64,000 bases of DNA, from positions 1 through 64,000 of the forward strand of contig NZ_LZSU01000029.1 in the NCBI RefSeq assembly GCF_001665575.1, in the 5' to 3' direction. The notes under the pieces were generated by a model. The model did no database searches and was not told where the DNA came from. It saw only the letters and a program-made list of their open reading frames with translations. Shown here piece by piece: positions 7,801-18,063 of this stretch (the first letter of the stretch is position 1; each line of letters begins with the position of its first letter). The translations under genes and the position numbers were made by a program. The DNA comes from Mycobacterium sp. 852013-51886_SCH5428379. GTDB lineage: Bacteria > Actinomycetota > Actinomycetes > Mycobacteriales > Mycobacteriaceae.

Positions 7801-9537
7801 ATGACATTTGATCTGGTGATTCGCCGCGGAACCATCGTCGACGGTCTGGGCGGTGAACCGTTCGTCGCCGACGTCGCCGTCCGGGACGGGGTGATCGCCG
7901 AGATCGGCACGGTCGCGGGCACCGGCGCCCGCGAGATCGACGCCGCGGGGCTGCTCGTCACGCCGGGGTTCGTGGATCTGCACACCCACTACGACGGGCA
8001 GGCGATCTGGTCGGACCGGATGACGCCGTCGTCGGCGCACGGGGTGACGACGGCGGTGATGGGCAACTGCGGCGTCGGCTTTGCCCCGTGCCGCCGCGAA
8101 GACCACGACGTGCTGGTCGACGTGATGGCCGGGGTCGAGGACATCCCCGATGTGGTCATGGTCGACGGGCTGCCGTGGGACTGGGAGACGTTCCCGGAGT
8201 ATCTCGACGCGGTGGAGTCGAGACCCAGAGACATCGATGTGGCCGCCTACCTCCCGCACTCGCCGCTACGGGTGTACACGATGGGACAGCGCGGCGCCGA
8301 CCGGGAACCGGCACGGCCCGAGGATCTGGACCGGATGCGGGCGCTGGCCAAGGAGGCGGTCGAGGCCGGCGCGTTGGGCTTCGCCTCCTCCCGGTTCGCG
8401 TTGCACAAGACCTCGAGCGGATCGCCCATCCCCACCTACGACGCCGATCACGCCGAGATCGCCGCGATCGCCGCCGGTGTCGCCGAAGGCGGCGGCGGGC
8501 TCATCCAGTTCGTGCCCGACATCCCGGCCGGCGGTTACGAGACCGTGCTCCAGAAGGTGTTCGAGGTCGCGACGGATGCCGGCCTGCCCGTGACGTTCTC
8601 GCTGCTGACCGGCAATGTCGGCGAACCGATGTGGCCGCAGGCGATGAATCTCGTCGAGAAGTTCAATTCTCATGCAGCCCAGGGTGATCCGCGGATCACC
8701 GCGCAGATGTTCCCCCGGCCGATCGGCATGGTGATCGGCCTGGAGTTGAGCGGCAACCCGTTCGTCATGTATCCGAGCTATCAGGAGATCGCCGGACTCC
8801 CGCTCGCCGACCGCGTCGCAGAGATGCGCAAACCCGAGGTCCGCCAACGCATCCTGAACGACCAGCCGGCGTCCGACGGACATCCGCTGATGTTCATGGT
8901 GCAGGCCTGGAACTGGATCTTCCCGCTCGGCGACGACCCGAACTATGAACCCGATCCGTCGACATCCATCGCAGCCCTGGCAGCGGCCCGCGGGGTCAGC
9001 CCCGCCGAGGAGGCCTACGACCGGCTACTCGAGGACGACGGCCACGCCATGCTGCTGGTGGCTCTGGGCAACTTCCAGGACAACTCTCTGGACACCGTCG
9101 GTGCGCTGATGCGCCGCGACGACGTGGTGCTGGGCCTCGGCGACGGGGGTGCCCACTACGGGATGGTATGCGACGCAAGCTTTCCCACGTTCCTGCTCAC
9201 GCACTGGACCCGTGACCGCGCGACCGGACGGCTCTCGGTGGCCGAGGCGGTGCGCGAACTGACCTCGGCACCCGCCCGCGTCGCGGGCCTGGCCGACCGC
9301 GGCCGGATCGCCGTCGGCTACAAGGCCGACCTCAACGTCATCGACCACGCCGCCTTGAAACTGCACAAACCCGTCGTCGCCCGCGATCTGCCGGCCGGCG
9401 GGAAGCGTCTGGACCAGACCGCCGACGGTTACGTCGCCACGGTGGTCAGCGGCGTCGTGATCGCCGAACGCGGTGTACCGACCGACGCGCGACCCGGCAA
9501 GCTGGTGCGGGGCAGGCAGCCGGAGCCCGTTGCGTGA
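7801..9537 (+). CDS. Amidohydrolase family protein (N-acyl-D-amino-acid deacylase-like)
   Basis: A 578-residue amidohydrolase-superfamily metal enzyme. The protein begins in the composite beta-sandwich, then has the first metal-ligand motif HTHYD (His61, His63) and later GDGGAH with the conserved aspartate and histidine. The length and the N-terminal form (DLVIRRGTIVDG) match the D-aminoacylase / dihydroorotase-like group that cleaves amide or cyclic amide bonds. The substrate is not determined by sequence. A TAAGTT -10 six bases upstream predicts a leaderless transcript. The stop overlaps the GTG of the next gene (GTGA), so the two are translationally coupled. Confidence 0.88.
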   Translation: MTFDLVIRRGTIVDGLGGEPFVADVAVRDGVIAEIGTVAGTGAREIDAAGLLVTPGFVDLHTHYDGQAIWSDRMTPSSAHGVTTAVMGNCGVGFAPCRREDHDVLVDVMAGVEDIPDVVMVDGLPWDWETFPEYLDAVESRPRDIDVAAYLPHSPLRVYTMGQRGADREPARPEDLDRMRALAKEAVEAGALGFASSRFALHKTSSGSPIPTYDADHAEIAAIAAGVAEGGGGLIQFVPDIPAGGYETVLQKVFEVATDAGLPVTFSLLTGNVGEPMWPQAMNLVEKFNSHAAQGDPRITAQMFPRPIGMVIGLELSGNPFVMYPSYQEIAGLPLADRVAEMRKPEVRQRILNDQPASDGHPLMFMVQAWNWIFPLGDDPNYEPDPSTSIAALAAARGVSPAEEAYDRLLEDDGHAMLLVALGNFQDNSLDTVGALMRRDDVVLGLGDGGAHYGMVCDASFPTFLLTHWTRDRATGRLSVAEAVRELTSAPARVAGLADRGRIAVGYKADLNVIDHAALKLHKPVVARDLPAGGKRLDQTADGYVATVVSGVVIAERGVPTDARPGKLVRGRQPEPVA

Positions 9538-10088
9538 CGCGCGTTCCCCCGCTGGCGCCACCGTGGAGCGAGGCCGACGCCGCCGAGATCCACAGCTGGG
9601 GCCACCCGGACCGCACCTACGAGCCGCTGCTGCTGGTGCGCTGCCTGCAACGCCATCCGAAGCTGGCCCACCGGCTGCGCAAGATGGGCGAGTCGCTCTA
9701 CACCGACGCCCGACTGCCGGCGCGGCTGCGCACGATCGCGATCCTGCGGACATGTGCGTTGGTGAAGTGTGAATACGAGTGGGGTGGGCAGGCCGCGTTC
9801 TGGGGTCCGATCGCCGGGGTCACCGACGACGAGTGCGACGCGCTGGTGACCGGGGCCGCCGCGAATTGGTCTGTCTCCGAGGCTGTTCTGATCGACGCGG
9901 TCGACGAGCTGGAGCGGACGGGATCCTGGTCGAGCGACACGTGGGACGCGCTCGGCGTCGATCTGGACGACGAGCAGCGGATGGAACTGCTGATCGCCGT
10001 CGGCTGGTACCGGACGGTCTGCACGCTGTGCAACGGGCTGGCGCTGCCGGTCGAGGGCTGGATGCGGCCCTGGCCGTCAGCGGGGTGA
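9534..10088 (+). CDS. Carboxymuconolactone decarboxylase-like (AhpD-fold) protein
   Basis: A 184-residue all-helical protein of the carboxymuconolactone decarboxylase / AhpD superfamily. The segment RTIAILRTCALVKCEYEWGG resembles the conserved CMD helix pair; only one cysteine lies there (in KCEYEW, with no CxxC), so classic AhpD disulphide chemistry is doubtful. GTG 9534 overlaps the stop of the amidohydrolase, which puts it in the same operon and probably the same catabolic step series. Its 3' end overlaps the convergent SDR gene by 12 bases. Confidence 0.8.
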   Translation: MTRVPPLAPPWSEADAAEIHSWGHPDRTYEPLLLVRCLQRHPKLAHRLRKMGESLYTDARLPARLRTIAILRTCALVKCEYEWGGQAAFWGPIAGVTDDECDALVTGAAANWSVSEAVLIDAVDELERTGSWSSDTWDALGVDLDDEQRMELLIAVGWYRTVCTLCNGLALPVEGWMRPWPSAG

Positions 10089-10904
10089 GCGGCGGTCCCG
10101 ACGTAGGGCGGGGTGCCGGCTGACCAGCAGCGGCAGCAGCAGCCGCTTGGGGATCACCTGCATCAGCAGCGTGCTGAGCTGGTTCTGCACACCGGGTATC
10201 GCGATGCCGGTGTCGTTCGCAAGCGCGTCAACGCCGGTCCTGGCCACCTCGCGCGACGGCATCCAGAGGAACTTGGGAAACGCTGCGGAAAAGGTCTTCT
10301 CGTCCATGCCGGCGGCGTCGAGGAATTCGGTGCGCACCGGGCCGGGGCAGAGTGTTGCGACCGTGACGCCGGTGCCGGCCAGTTCGGCCCGCACTCCCTC
10401 GGTGTAGGTGTGTACGAACGTCTTGGTGGCCGCGTAGCCGGACTGTCCCGGGAAGGGATGGAATCCGGCGGTCGAACCGACGTTGAGGATCGCCCCGCGG
10501 CCGCGCGGGACCATCTGCTGGGCGGCGCGGGTGGTGAGGTCGATGACCGCCTCCACGTTCACGCGCACCTGGGCGATCTCGTCGGCCACCGGCGATGTGA
10601 CCAGAGACCCGATGGTGCCGATACCGGCGTTGTTGACCAGGATCTCGACGGTGAGGCCGCGATCGGCGACCTCGTCGAACAGCTGAGCGCGGGCGTCGGG
10701 GTCGGCGACGTCGCAGACGACGACTTCGGCGCGGACCTTCTCGCCCAGTTCCGCGGCGAGGGTCTGCAACTTGTCGGCGCGGCGGGCTACGAGGGTGACG
10801 CCGTGGCCGCGGGCGGCGAGTTCACGGGCGAGATCGGCGCCGATGCCCGACGACGCGCCGGTGACGATCGCGGTGGTTGTCGGCGACGGGGCGGGAAGCG
10901 GCAT
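10077..10904 (-). CDS. SDR family oxidoreductase
   Basis: A 275-residue classical short-chain dehydrogenase. TGASSGIG (about residues 15-22) is the nucleotide-binding loop, NNAGIG follows the core strand, and the catalytic set is the serine of NVGSTAG with YAATK. The positions after the first beta strand (ARRADK) suggest NADP preference. The C-terminal part has a basic, hydrophobic extension (PKRLLLPLLVSRHP) as in SDRs that associate with membranes. It is divergent from the PPOX-like gene with 31 bases between. A minus-strand TAGTTT lies eight bases before the ATG. The substrate is unknown. Confidence 0.9.
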   Translation of the reverse strand: MPLPAPSPTTTAIVTGASSGIGADLARELAARGHGVTLVARRADKLQTLAAELGEKVRAEVVVCDVADPDARAQLFDEVADRGLTVEILVNNAGIGTIGSLVTSPVADEIAQVRVNVEAVIDLTTRAAQQMVPRGRGAILNVGSTAGFHPFPGQSGYAATKTFVHTYTEGVRAELAGTGVTVATLCPGPVRTEFLDAAGMDEKTFSAAFPKFLWMPSREVARTGVDALANDTGIAIPGVQNQLSTLLMQVIPKRLLLPLLVSRHPALRRDRRSPR

Positions 10905-10935
10905 GGTCTCCGAAACTACGCCGTAGCCTCACCGC

Positions 10936-11283
10936 ATGAGCGTGAAGGTCGATCTGGACAAGCTTGCCGACACCTTGGCCGACTACGGCCTCGCCTATCT
11001 CATCACCGTCGGCGATGACTTTCGGGCACACACCGTGGCTGTCGTCCCGGTCTTCGGACACGGTGCATTCACCATCGGGCCACTCGGCAACACCACCCGC
11101 CGCAATGCCGCCGCGCACACCGAGGTCACCCTGGTGTGGCCGCCGCGGGAGCCGACGGGCTACTCATTGATCGTGGACGGCACCGCCGAGGTCACCGAGG
11201 ACGGAATGCGACTCACACCCAACCGCGCCGTCCTGCACCGCAGCCCCGACGGGGTGCACGACTGTGTGTCGCTGAAGGGCTGA
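10936..11283 (+). CDS. Pyridoxamine 5'-phosphate oxidase-like split-barrel protein
   Basis: A 115-residue small flavin- or F420-binding split-barrel protein (PPOX class). It has the beta-strand order of the family (AYLITVGDDFRAHTVAV, then GPLGNTTRRNAAAH, then SLIVDGTAEV), with an Arg-rich loop in the position that usually binds the cofactor phosphate. It is shorter than full PNPOx enzymes, so an oxidase or F420-dependent reductase of a small molecule is likelier than vitamin B6 synthesis. A TAGCCT -10 lies exactly six bases before ATG 10936 (leaderless). Confidence 0.8.
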   Translation: MSVKVDLDKLADTLADYGLAYLITVGDDFRAHTVAVVPVFGHGAFTIGPLGNTTRRNAAAHTEVTLVWPPREPTGYSLIVDGTAEVTEDGMRLTPNRAVLHRSPDGVHDCVSLKG

Positions 11284-11347
11284 GTCATCCACAGGTCGCC
11301 ACCCCGGGGTCTGTCGTCTGCCGCCTGTCGTCGGTTGGGATGGACCG

Positions 11348-12163
11348 GTGGCCGGCAACGCGCATCTGCTCGCGGCGAACGGCGGGGTGCTGTCCACCGC
11401 TCAACTGCGGGCGGCCGGCATGAACACGAAGGCTTGGCAGCAGATTCGCCGGGGTTGGTATGCAGGCCAGTCGGCTCATCCGCAGGTCGTCCGCGCGGTC
11501 GCCGCCGGAGGCGTCATGGGGTGCGTTTCGGCGTTGCGCTTCTGCCGGGTGTGGGTTCCCGACTCAACGCTGCACATCCGGTACTCGGAGCGGGCTCGCC
11601 GGTCCCGCCCCGGAATCCGGTCCTGCCACCCGTACCGGTTGGATCCGCCCATCGTCGGCGCCGTCGACCCGATCGACATCGCGGTCGCCTCGGCGGCGAA
11701 CTGCCTCGACGCCGAGGGCCTCGTGATCGTCCTGGACTCAATGCTGAATCAGCGAATGGTCGAGATGGTCGATGTGAGGTCGATCGTTGCGGCATCGCGC
11801 TTCGCGCACCTCGATCTCGCCGAGCGATGCGACGCCGAGAGCGAGTCGGGTACCGAGACGATCATCCGGCTACGGCTGCGAGCGCTCGGGATAAACCTAC
11901 GGACCCAGGTGAGCATTCCGGCGGTGGGACGGGTCGACTTCCTGGTGGGCGATCGGCTCATCATCGAGGCCGACAGCCGCGAGCATCACCTACCCAAGTA
12001 CCAGTCCGACCGGACGAGGGACCGAGTGGCCGGCGGCCTGGGGTTCCTGGTGATTCGATTGACCTATGAGGACGTCGTCTACCGCTGGGACATCGTGGTC
12101 GCCGACATTCTGTCGATTGTCCGGCGGCGTGGGCATCGCGGTCCGATCGCAATGTCGGGCTGA
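11348..12163 (+). CDS. AbiEi-like N-terminal domain fused to a DUF559 (restriction-endonuclease-like) domain
   Basis: A 271-residue protein. Residues about 5-50 (LLAANGGVLSTAQLRAAG through RRGWYAG) have the winged-helix form seen in AbiEi antitoxin-like transcription factors. After a linker with four-stranded character, residues about 180-265 match the DUF559 / Vsr-like fold: VDFLVGDRLIIEADSREHH gives the Asp and Glu-x-Asp of a PD-(D/E)xK-type site, and a conserved Asp/Arg stretch (SDRTRDR) follows. Such two-domain proteins occur in multiple copies in mycobacteria without an obvious toxin partner, and there is none next to this gene. The start is GTG 11348. Nuclease activity and a defence role are inferences. 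Confidence 0.7.
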   Translation: MAGNAHLLAANGGVLSTAQLRAAGMNTKAWQQIRRGWYAGQSAHPQVVRAVAAGGVMGCVSALRFCRVWVPDSTLHIRYSERARRSRPGIRSCHPYRLDPPIVGAVDPIDIAVASAANCLDAEGLVIVLDSMLNQRMVEMVDVRSIVAASRFAHLDLAERCDAESESGTETIIRLRLRALGINLRTQVSIPAVGRVDFLVGDRLIIEADSREHHLPKYQSDRTRDRVAGGLGFLVIRLTYEDVVYRWDIVVADILSIVRRRGHRGPIAMSG

Positions 12164-12214
12164 CAGCCTCGTCATGCACATATATCCATGACGGCGCTGT
12201 CAGGCCGACATTGC
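12149..12214. repeat. Long imperfect palindrome (28-base arms) overlapping the end of the DUF559 gene
   Basis: Arm 12149-12176 (beginning GCAATGTCGG) pairs with arm 12187-12214 (ending CCGACATTGC) at 25 of 28 positions around a 10-base AT-rich loop. The left arm encodes the last codons and stop of the upstream gene. There is no T-run on the plus side, so it is not a simple intrinsic terminator. It sits two bases from the groEL terminator hairpin. It could be a REP- or MITE-like palindrome or an RNA-stabilising 3' structure. Confidence 0.8.
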
Positions 12215-12216
12215 GA

Positions 12217-12248
12217 AAGGCCCGGCCTGCCGAAGCAGACCGGGCCTT
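12217..12248 (-). terminator. Intrinsic terminator of groEL2
   Basis: On the minus strand, after the groEL stop, AAGGCCCGG (stem, with an inner CTGC/GCAG pair and TTCG loop) pairs with CCGGGCCTT. The 9-base outer stem spans 12217-12225 and 12240-12248. Flanking A/T bases are few after the stem, as is common for mycobacterial terminators. Confidence 0.75.
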
Positions 12249-12263
12249 CCGAAAAACCAGGAC

Positions 12264-14032
<1,769 letters not shown>

Positions 14033-14037
14033 CTGCA

Positions 14038-14066
14038 TTTCTAGCACTCGACCAGGGCGAGTGCAA
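14038..14066 (-). promoter_or_regulatory. groEL2 sigma-A-type promoter
   Basis: Minus strand: -35 TTGCAC (14061-14066) and -10 TAGAAA (14038-14043) with a 17-base spacer. The layout matches, from memory, the well-known BCG hsp60 promoter, including its two CIRCE sites. The upstream CIRCE arms overlap both hexamers. Confidence 0.8.
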
Positions 14067-14067
14067 G
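14041..14067. promoter_or_regulatory. CIRCE operator 2 (HrcA site), overlapping the promoter
   Basis: CTAGCACTC, nine bases, then GAGTGCAAG: a second CIRCE with a slightly divergent right arm. It spans the spacer and parts of the -35 and -10 hexamers of the groEL2 promoter, so HrcA here would exclude RNA polymerase. It ends two bases from the stop codon of the neighbouring tetR gene. Confidence 0.88.
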
Positions 14068-14068
14068 G

Positions 14069-14638
14069 TCACCCGGGCTCGGACGGCCGGGGACGCAGAC
14101 CGTCGGCGATCACCGCGGCGAGCCGGTCCGCCACACCCTCACCGTGGCGCTGCGAAGCCTTGCACATCGTCAGCAGCACCTTGACTTCGGCGACGCCGAT
14201 GTCGGTCCGCACCGTGCCGGCCTGCTGACCCGCCGCGAGCAGGTCGGTCAGCACACCGAGGAAAGCCGCCTCGGCCCCAGGCGCGGCGGTGTCCATGTCG
14301 ACGCCGTAGCCGGCCATCGCCTCCACCATGCCGTGGTCGACGGAGCCGGTGCGCACCGCGTCGTACAGGAACTCGAACAACGCCGTCGTCGGATCCGCCG
14401 CCAGCTGCGCGCGGGCCTTGTCGACGATGCTGCGCACCCGGTCCTCGATGACCGCTTCGAACAGCGACTCCTTGGTCGGGAAGTGCCGGTAGACGGTGCC
14501 GGGACCGACTCCGGCGCGACGCGCTATCTCGTCGATGGGCACGCCGGGCCCCTGCTCGGCGAACAGATCGTAGGCGACCTCCAGCACGCGGGCGCGGTTG
14601 CGCGCCGCGTCCGCTCGCAGCGGCCGGTCCGTACCCAT
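14069..14638 (-). CDS. TetR family transcriptional regulator
   Basis: A 189-residue TetR regulator. The DNA-binding domain (residues about 9-55) includes [20 protein letters not shown] and the [11 protein letters not shown] turn typical of the family, and the C-terminal region is the SBP-like dimerisation domain. The start is ATG 14638, with GAGGAGG just upstream. It is divergent from the SDR-cupin pair, its probable target, with a 104-base spacer. It reads toward groEL2 and ends next to the CIRCE elements, so read-through into the heat-shock gene is possible. The ligand is unknown. Confidence 0.9.
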   Translation of the reverse strand: MGTDRPLRADAARNRARVLEVAYDLFAEQGPGVPIDEIARRAGVGPGTVYRHFPTKESLFEAVIEDRVRSIVDKARAQLAADPTTALFEFLYDAVRTGSVDHGMVEAMAGYGVDMDTAAPGAEAAFLGVLTDLLAAGQQAGTVRTDIGVAEVKVLLTMCKASQRHGEGVADRLAAVIADGLRPRPSEPG

Positions 14639-14742
14639 TGCCCCTCCTCGGTAGTTGGCAGGAGCGTCGGTTCCGTACAGTGGGATCAACCGGGGCGCAC
14701 GCTCCGTTTCATGCTCTCACACGTCGAGGAAGGCCTCCCCAC

Positions 14743-15639
14743 ATGGCGCAGTGGACCACCGCAGACATCCCCGATCAGGCCGGCCGCACCGCGGTGATCA
14801 CCGGCGCCAACACCGGCCTCGGCCTGGAGACCGCGAAAGCGCTGGCCGCGCAGGGCGCGCATGTCGTCCTTGCCGTGCGCGACACCGAGAAGGGCAAGCG
14901 CGCCGCCGACCAGATCACCACTGCCCACCCCGGCGCCGCGCTCACCGTGCAGAGCCTCGACCTCGGCGCTCTGCGGTCGGTGCACGCGGCGGCCGAGGCA
15001 CTCAACGCGCAGTTTCCGCGCATCGACCTGCTGATCAACAACGCGGGGGTGATGTACCCGCCGAAGCAGAGCACCGAGGACGGCTTCGAGCTCCAGTTCG
15101 GCACCAACCACCTCGGGCACTTCGCGCTCACCGGACTCCTGCTGGAGAACCTGCTCGCCGTCCCGGGGTCTCGCGTGGTGACGGTCAGCAGCACCGGACA
15201 CCGCATCCTCGCGTCCATCCACTTCGACGATCTGCAGTGGGAGCGCAGCTACAACCGGGTGGCCGCCTACGGACAGTCCAAGCTCGCGAACCTGCTGTTC
15301 ACCTACGAGCTGCAGCGTCGCCTGCACACCGACGACCCGATCGCGGTCGCCGCGCATCCCGGGGTGTCCGGCACCGAGCTGATGCGGCACCTCCCGTCCG
15401 TGATCGATCCGCTGATCCCGCTGGTCACGCAGAGCGCGGCGATGGGAGCGCTGCCGACCCTGCGGGCCGCCACCGATCTCGCGGTCCGGGGCGGGCAGTA
15501 CTACGGGCCGGACGGACTCGGCGGAATCCGTGGATATCCGAAGCTGGTCGGCTCCAGCGCGCAGTCCCACGACGAGGCATTGGCGCGGCGGCTGTGGAAG
15601 GTCTCCGAAGAACTCACTGGAGTGGTGTTCCCGCTCTAG
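14743..15639 (+). CDS. SDR family oxidoreductase (retinol-dehydrogenase-like), paralogue of the gene at 22027
   Basis: A 298-residue SDR of the extended retinol-dehydrogenase-like type. It has TGANTGLG (nucleotide loop), NNAGVM, and the serine of TVSSTGHR with YGQSKLAN (YxxxK). The start is ATG 14743 with a GAGGAAGG site. It is strikingly similar along its whole length to the SDR at 22027-22938, sharing among others DGFELQFGTNHLGHFALTG. The stop is ten bases before the cupin GTG, so the two are co-transcribed. The substrate is unknown; relatives in mycobacteria are annotated only as dehydrogenase/reductase. Confidence 0.9.
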   Translation: MAQWTTADIPDQAGRTAVITGANTGLGLETAKALAAQGAHVVLAVRDTEKGKRAADQITTAHPGAALTVQSLDLGALRSVHAAAEALNAQFPRIDLLINNAGVMYPPKQSTEDGFELQFGTNHLGHFALTGLLLENLLAVPGSRVVTVSSTGHRILASIHFDDLQWERSYNRVAAYGQSKLANLLFTYELQRRLHTDDPIAVAAHPGVSGTELMRHLPSVIDPLIPLVTQSAAMGALPTLRAATDLAVRGGQYYGPDGLGGIRGYPKLVGSSAQSHDEALARRLWKVSEELTGVVFPL

Positions 15640-15649
15640 GCTCGATCCT

Positions 15650-16156
15650 GTGTCTCTGGTGGTTCCGCCGTACCCCCCGCCCCGCTACACCGCCGACGAA
15701 CCCGAGGTCAGCGCGTCGCTCAAGCGCGGTCATGAGCCGCCCGACTACGACGCCTTCGGTCTGGTGCAGTACCACTACTTGGTGGGTACCGGGCCAACCA
15801 TGCAGGCGACCGGCGGTGACTACGGCCTGTTCCGCGTCCAGATCGCGCCGCGCGGCGGCGGACCGGGCCCGCACTTCCACCGGGCGATGTCGGAGGCCTT
15901 CTTCGTCCTGTCGGGCACGATCCGGCTCTACGACGGCGAGAACTGGGCCGACGGCAACCAGAACGACTTCCTCTACATCCCGCCAGGCGGCATCCACGGC
16001 TTCCGCAACGAATCCGATCAACCGGCGTCGCTGCTGATGCTGTTCGCTCCGGGCGCACCCCGCGAGCACTATTTCGAAGGGTTGGCCCAGCTCGGCGAGA
16101 TGACTGACGACGAACGCCGGGAGTGGTTCGTCAAGAACGACAACTTCTTCGTCTAG
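15650..16156 (+). CDS. Cupin domain-containing protein
   Basis: A 168-residue single-cupin protein. Motif 1 is seen as GPHFHRAMSEAFFVLSGT (His-x-His, Glu) and motif 2 as FLYIPPGGIHGFRN (His), giving the usual 3-His/1-Glu metal site. Such proteins are dioxygenases, isomerases or sensors and the exact reaction cannot be called. It lies ten bases after the SDR stop and shares its promoter. GTG 15650 was chosen because it follows the SDR stop directly; a longer frame upstream would overlap the SDR. Confidence 0.88.
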   Translation: MSLVVPPYPPPRYTADEPEVSASLKRGHEPPDYDAFGLVQYHYLVGTGPTMQATGGDYGLFRVQIAPRGGGPGPHFHRAMSEAFFVLSGTIRLYDGENWADGNQNDFLYIPPGGIHGFRNESDQPASLLMLFAPGAPREHYFEGLAQLGEMTDDERREWFVKNDNFFV

Positions 16157-16242
16157 ACACGCAGCGCGGGGACACGCCGGGCGAGTGTGCGCTCGCGTAA
16201 CCGACTGCCCTAGACTGCATTCCGGTCGGAAGGAGGTCGTGG

Positions 16243-17931
16243 GTGCGGGCTGACGCGGCGCCCAGCACCCAGGCGTTACGGGGCTGGCAACGACGAGCGC
16301 TGGTCAAGTACCTGACCGCCAAGCCCCGCGATTTCCTCGCCGTGGCCACCCCCGGCTCCGGTAAGACCACGTTCGCGCTGCGTATTGTCGCCGAACTGCT
16401 GGCCGAGGGCACCGTCGAGACGGTCACCGTCGTCGTCCCCACCGAACACCTGAAGATCCAGTGGGCGCAGGCCGCCGCCCGGCACGGCATCGCGCTGGAC
16501 CCGAGGTTCTCGAACTCCAATTCGCAGACGTCGGCGGAGTACCACGGCGTGGTGGTGACCTACGCCCAGGTCGCCAGCCATCCGACGCGCCACCGGGTGC
16601 GCACCGAGAACCGCAAGACCCTCGTCGTGTTCGACGAGATCCACCACGGCGGTGACGCCAAGAGCTGGGGCGACGCCATCCGCGAGGCGTTCGACGACGC
16701 GACGCGCCGGCTCGCGCTGACCGGGACGCCGTTCCGCAGCGACGACAGCGCCATCCCCTTCGTCACCTACGAACCCGGCCCCGATGGGCTCGCCCGCTCC
16801 CGGGCCGACCACACCTACGGCTACAGCGACGCCCTCGCCGACGGGGTGGTCCGGCCGGTGATGTTCATGGCCTACTCCGGCGAGGCCCGCTGGCGCGACA
16901 GCGCGGGCGAAGAGCACGCCGCACGGCTGGGCGAACCGCTCACCGCAGAGCAGACCGCCCGTGCGTGGAAGACGGCGCTCGACCCGAACGGCGAATGGAT
17001 GCCCGCCGTCATCGCCGCGGCGGACAAGCGGCTGCAGGGTCTGCGCCAGCACGTCCCCGACGCCGGCGGCATGATCATCGCCTCCGACCAGACCACCGCC
17101 CGCGCGTACGCCGAGTTGCTGGTGAAGATCACCGGTGAGGCGCCGACCGTCGTGTTGTCCGACGACAAGGGCGCCTCGGAGCGGATCTCGCAGTACTCGG
17201 CCGACACGTCGCGGTGGCTGGTCGCGGTGCGCATGGTCTCCGAAGGGGTCGACGTCCCGCGGTTGGCGGTGGGCGTCTACGCCACCAGTGCCTCCACGCC
17301 GCTGTTCTTCGCCCAGGCGATCGGCCGGTTCGTGCGCTCCCGGCGCCCCGGCGAGACGGCCAGCATCTTCCTTCCGTCCGTGCCGAATCTGCTGATGCTG
17401 GCCAGCGAGATGGAAGCCCAGCGCAACCACATCCTGGGCAAACCGCACCGCGAGACGCTCGACGATCCGCTCGACGCGGAGCTGGCCGAACAGAAGCGCG
17501 ACGAACCCGGCGAGGAGGAGAACAAGATCACCTACCTCGGCGCCGACGCCGAACTCGACCAGGTGATCTTCGACGGCTCGTCGTTCGGGACCGCGACCCC
17601 GGCCGGAAGCGACGAGGAGGCCGACTATCTGGGTATCCCGGGTCTCCTCGACGCCGCATCGATGCGAGATCTGTTGCGCCGCAGGCAGGAAGAGCAACTC
17701 ACCAAGCGCACGGCCTCCGGTGGGCCGCCGCCCGCGACGCCGTACGGGCAGCTGCGGGATCTGCGTCGCGAACTCAACACCCTGGTGTCGCTGGCGCACC
17801 ACCGCACCGGGAAGTCGCACGGTGCGATCCACAACGAGCTTCGCCGCATCTGCGGCGGCCCGCCCGTCGCCGCCGCGACGTCGGATCAGTTGCAGGCCCG
17901 AATCGTGGCGGTACGTTCACTGAAGGCGTGA
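16243..17931 (+). CDS. DEAD/DEAH-type superfamily 2 helicase
   Basis: A 562-residue SF2 helicase of the ResIII/XPB-like group. Motif I is TPGSGKTT (about residues 41-48), motif II DEIH, motif III LTGTPF, and the C-terminal RecA-like lobe has MVSEGVDVPRL and motif VI QAIGRFVRSRR. After about residue 400 there is a charged linker and a helical C-terminal region with no recognised domain. GTG 16243 follows a strong AAGGAGG. The gene stands alone on its transcript. It probably acts in DNA repair or structure processing; RadD-like or defence roles cannot be excluded from sequence alone. Confidence 0.88.
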   Translation: MRADAAPSTQALRGWQRRALVKYLTAKPRDFLAVATPGSGKTTFALRIVAELLAEGTVETVTVVVPTEHLKIQWAQAAARHGIALDPRFSNSNSQTSAEYHGVVVTYAQVASHPTRHRVRTENRKTLVVFDEIHHGGDAKSWGDAIREAFDDATRRLALTGTPFRSDDSAIPFVTYEPGPDGLARSRADHTYGYSDALADGVVRPVMFMAYSGEARWRDSAGEEHAARLGEPLTAEQTARAWKTALDPNGEWMPAVIAAADKRLQGLRQHVPDAGGMIIASDQTTARAYAELLVKITGEAPTVVLSDDKGASERISQYSADTSRWLVAVRMVSEGVDVPRLAVGVYATSASTPLFFAQAIGRFVRSRRPGETASIFLPSVPNLLMLASEMEAQRNHILGKPHRETLDDPLDAELAEQKRDEPGEEENKITYLGADAELDQVIFDGSSFGTATPAGSDEEADYLGIPGLLDAASMRDLLRRRQEEQLTKRTASGGPPPATPYGQLRDLRRELNTLVSLAHHRTGKSHGAIHNELRRICGGPPVAAATSDQLQARIVAVRSLKA

Positions 17932-18063
17932 CGCCTCAAGGTTTTTGCCCATGTAAGCACCGGTTCTGACAGGTCTGTTGCTGTGCGGGTCCGGCGACTA
18001 CAGTCGGTCCCACGCGCAACCGCAGCGCGGCGGAGCGAGACCTTTCCGTACGAGGATCCGGCG

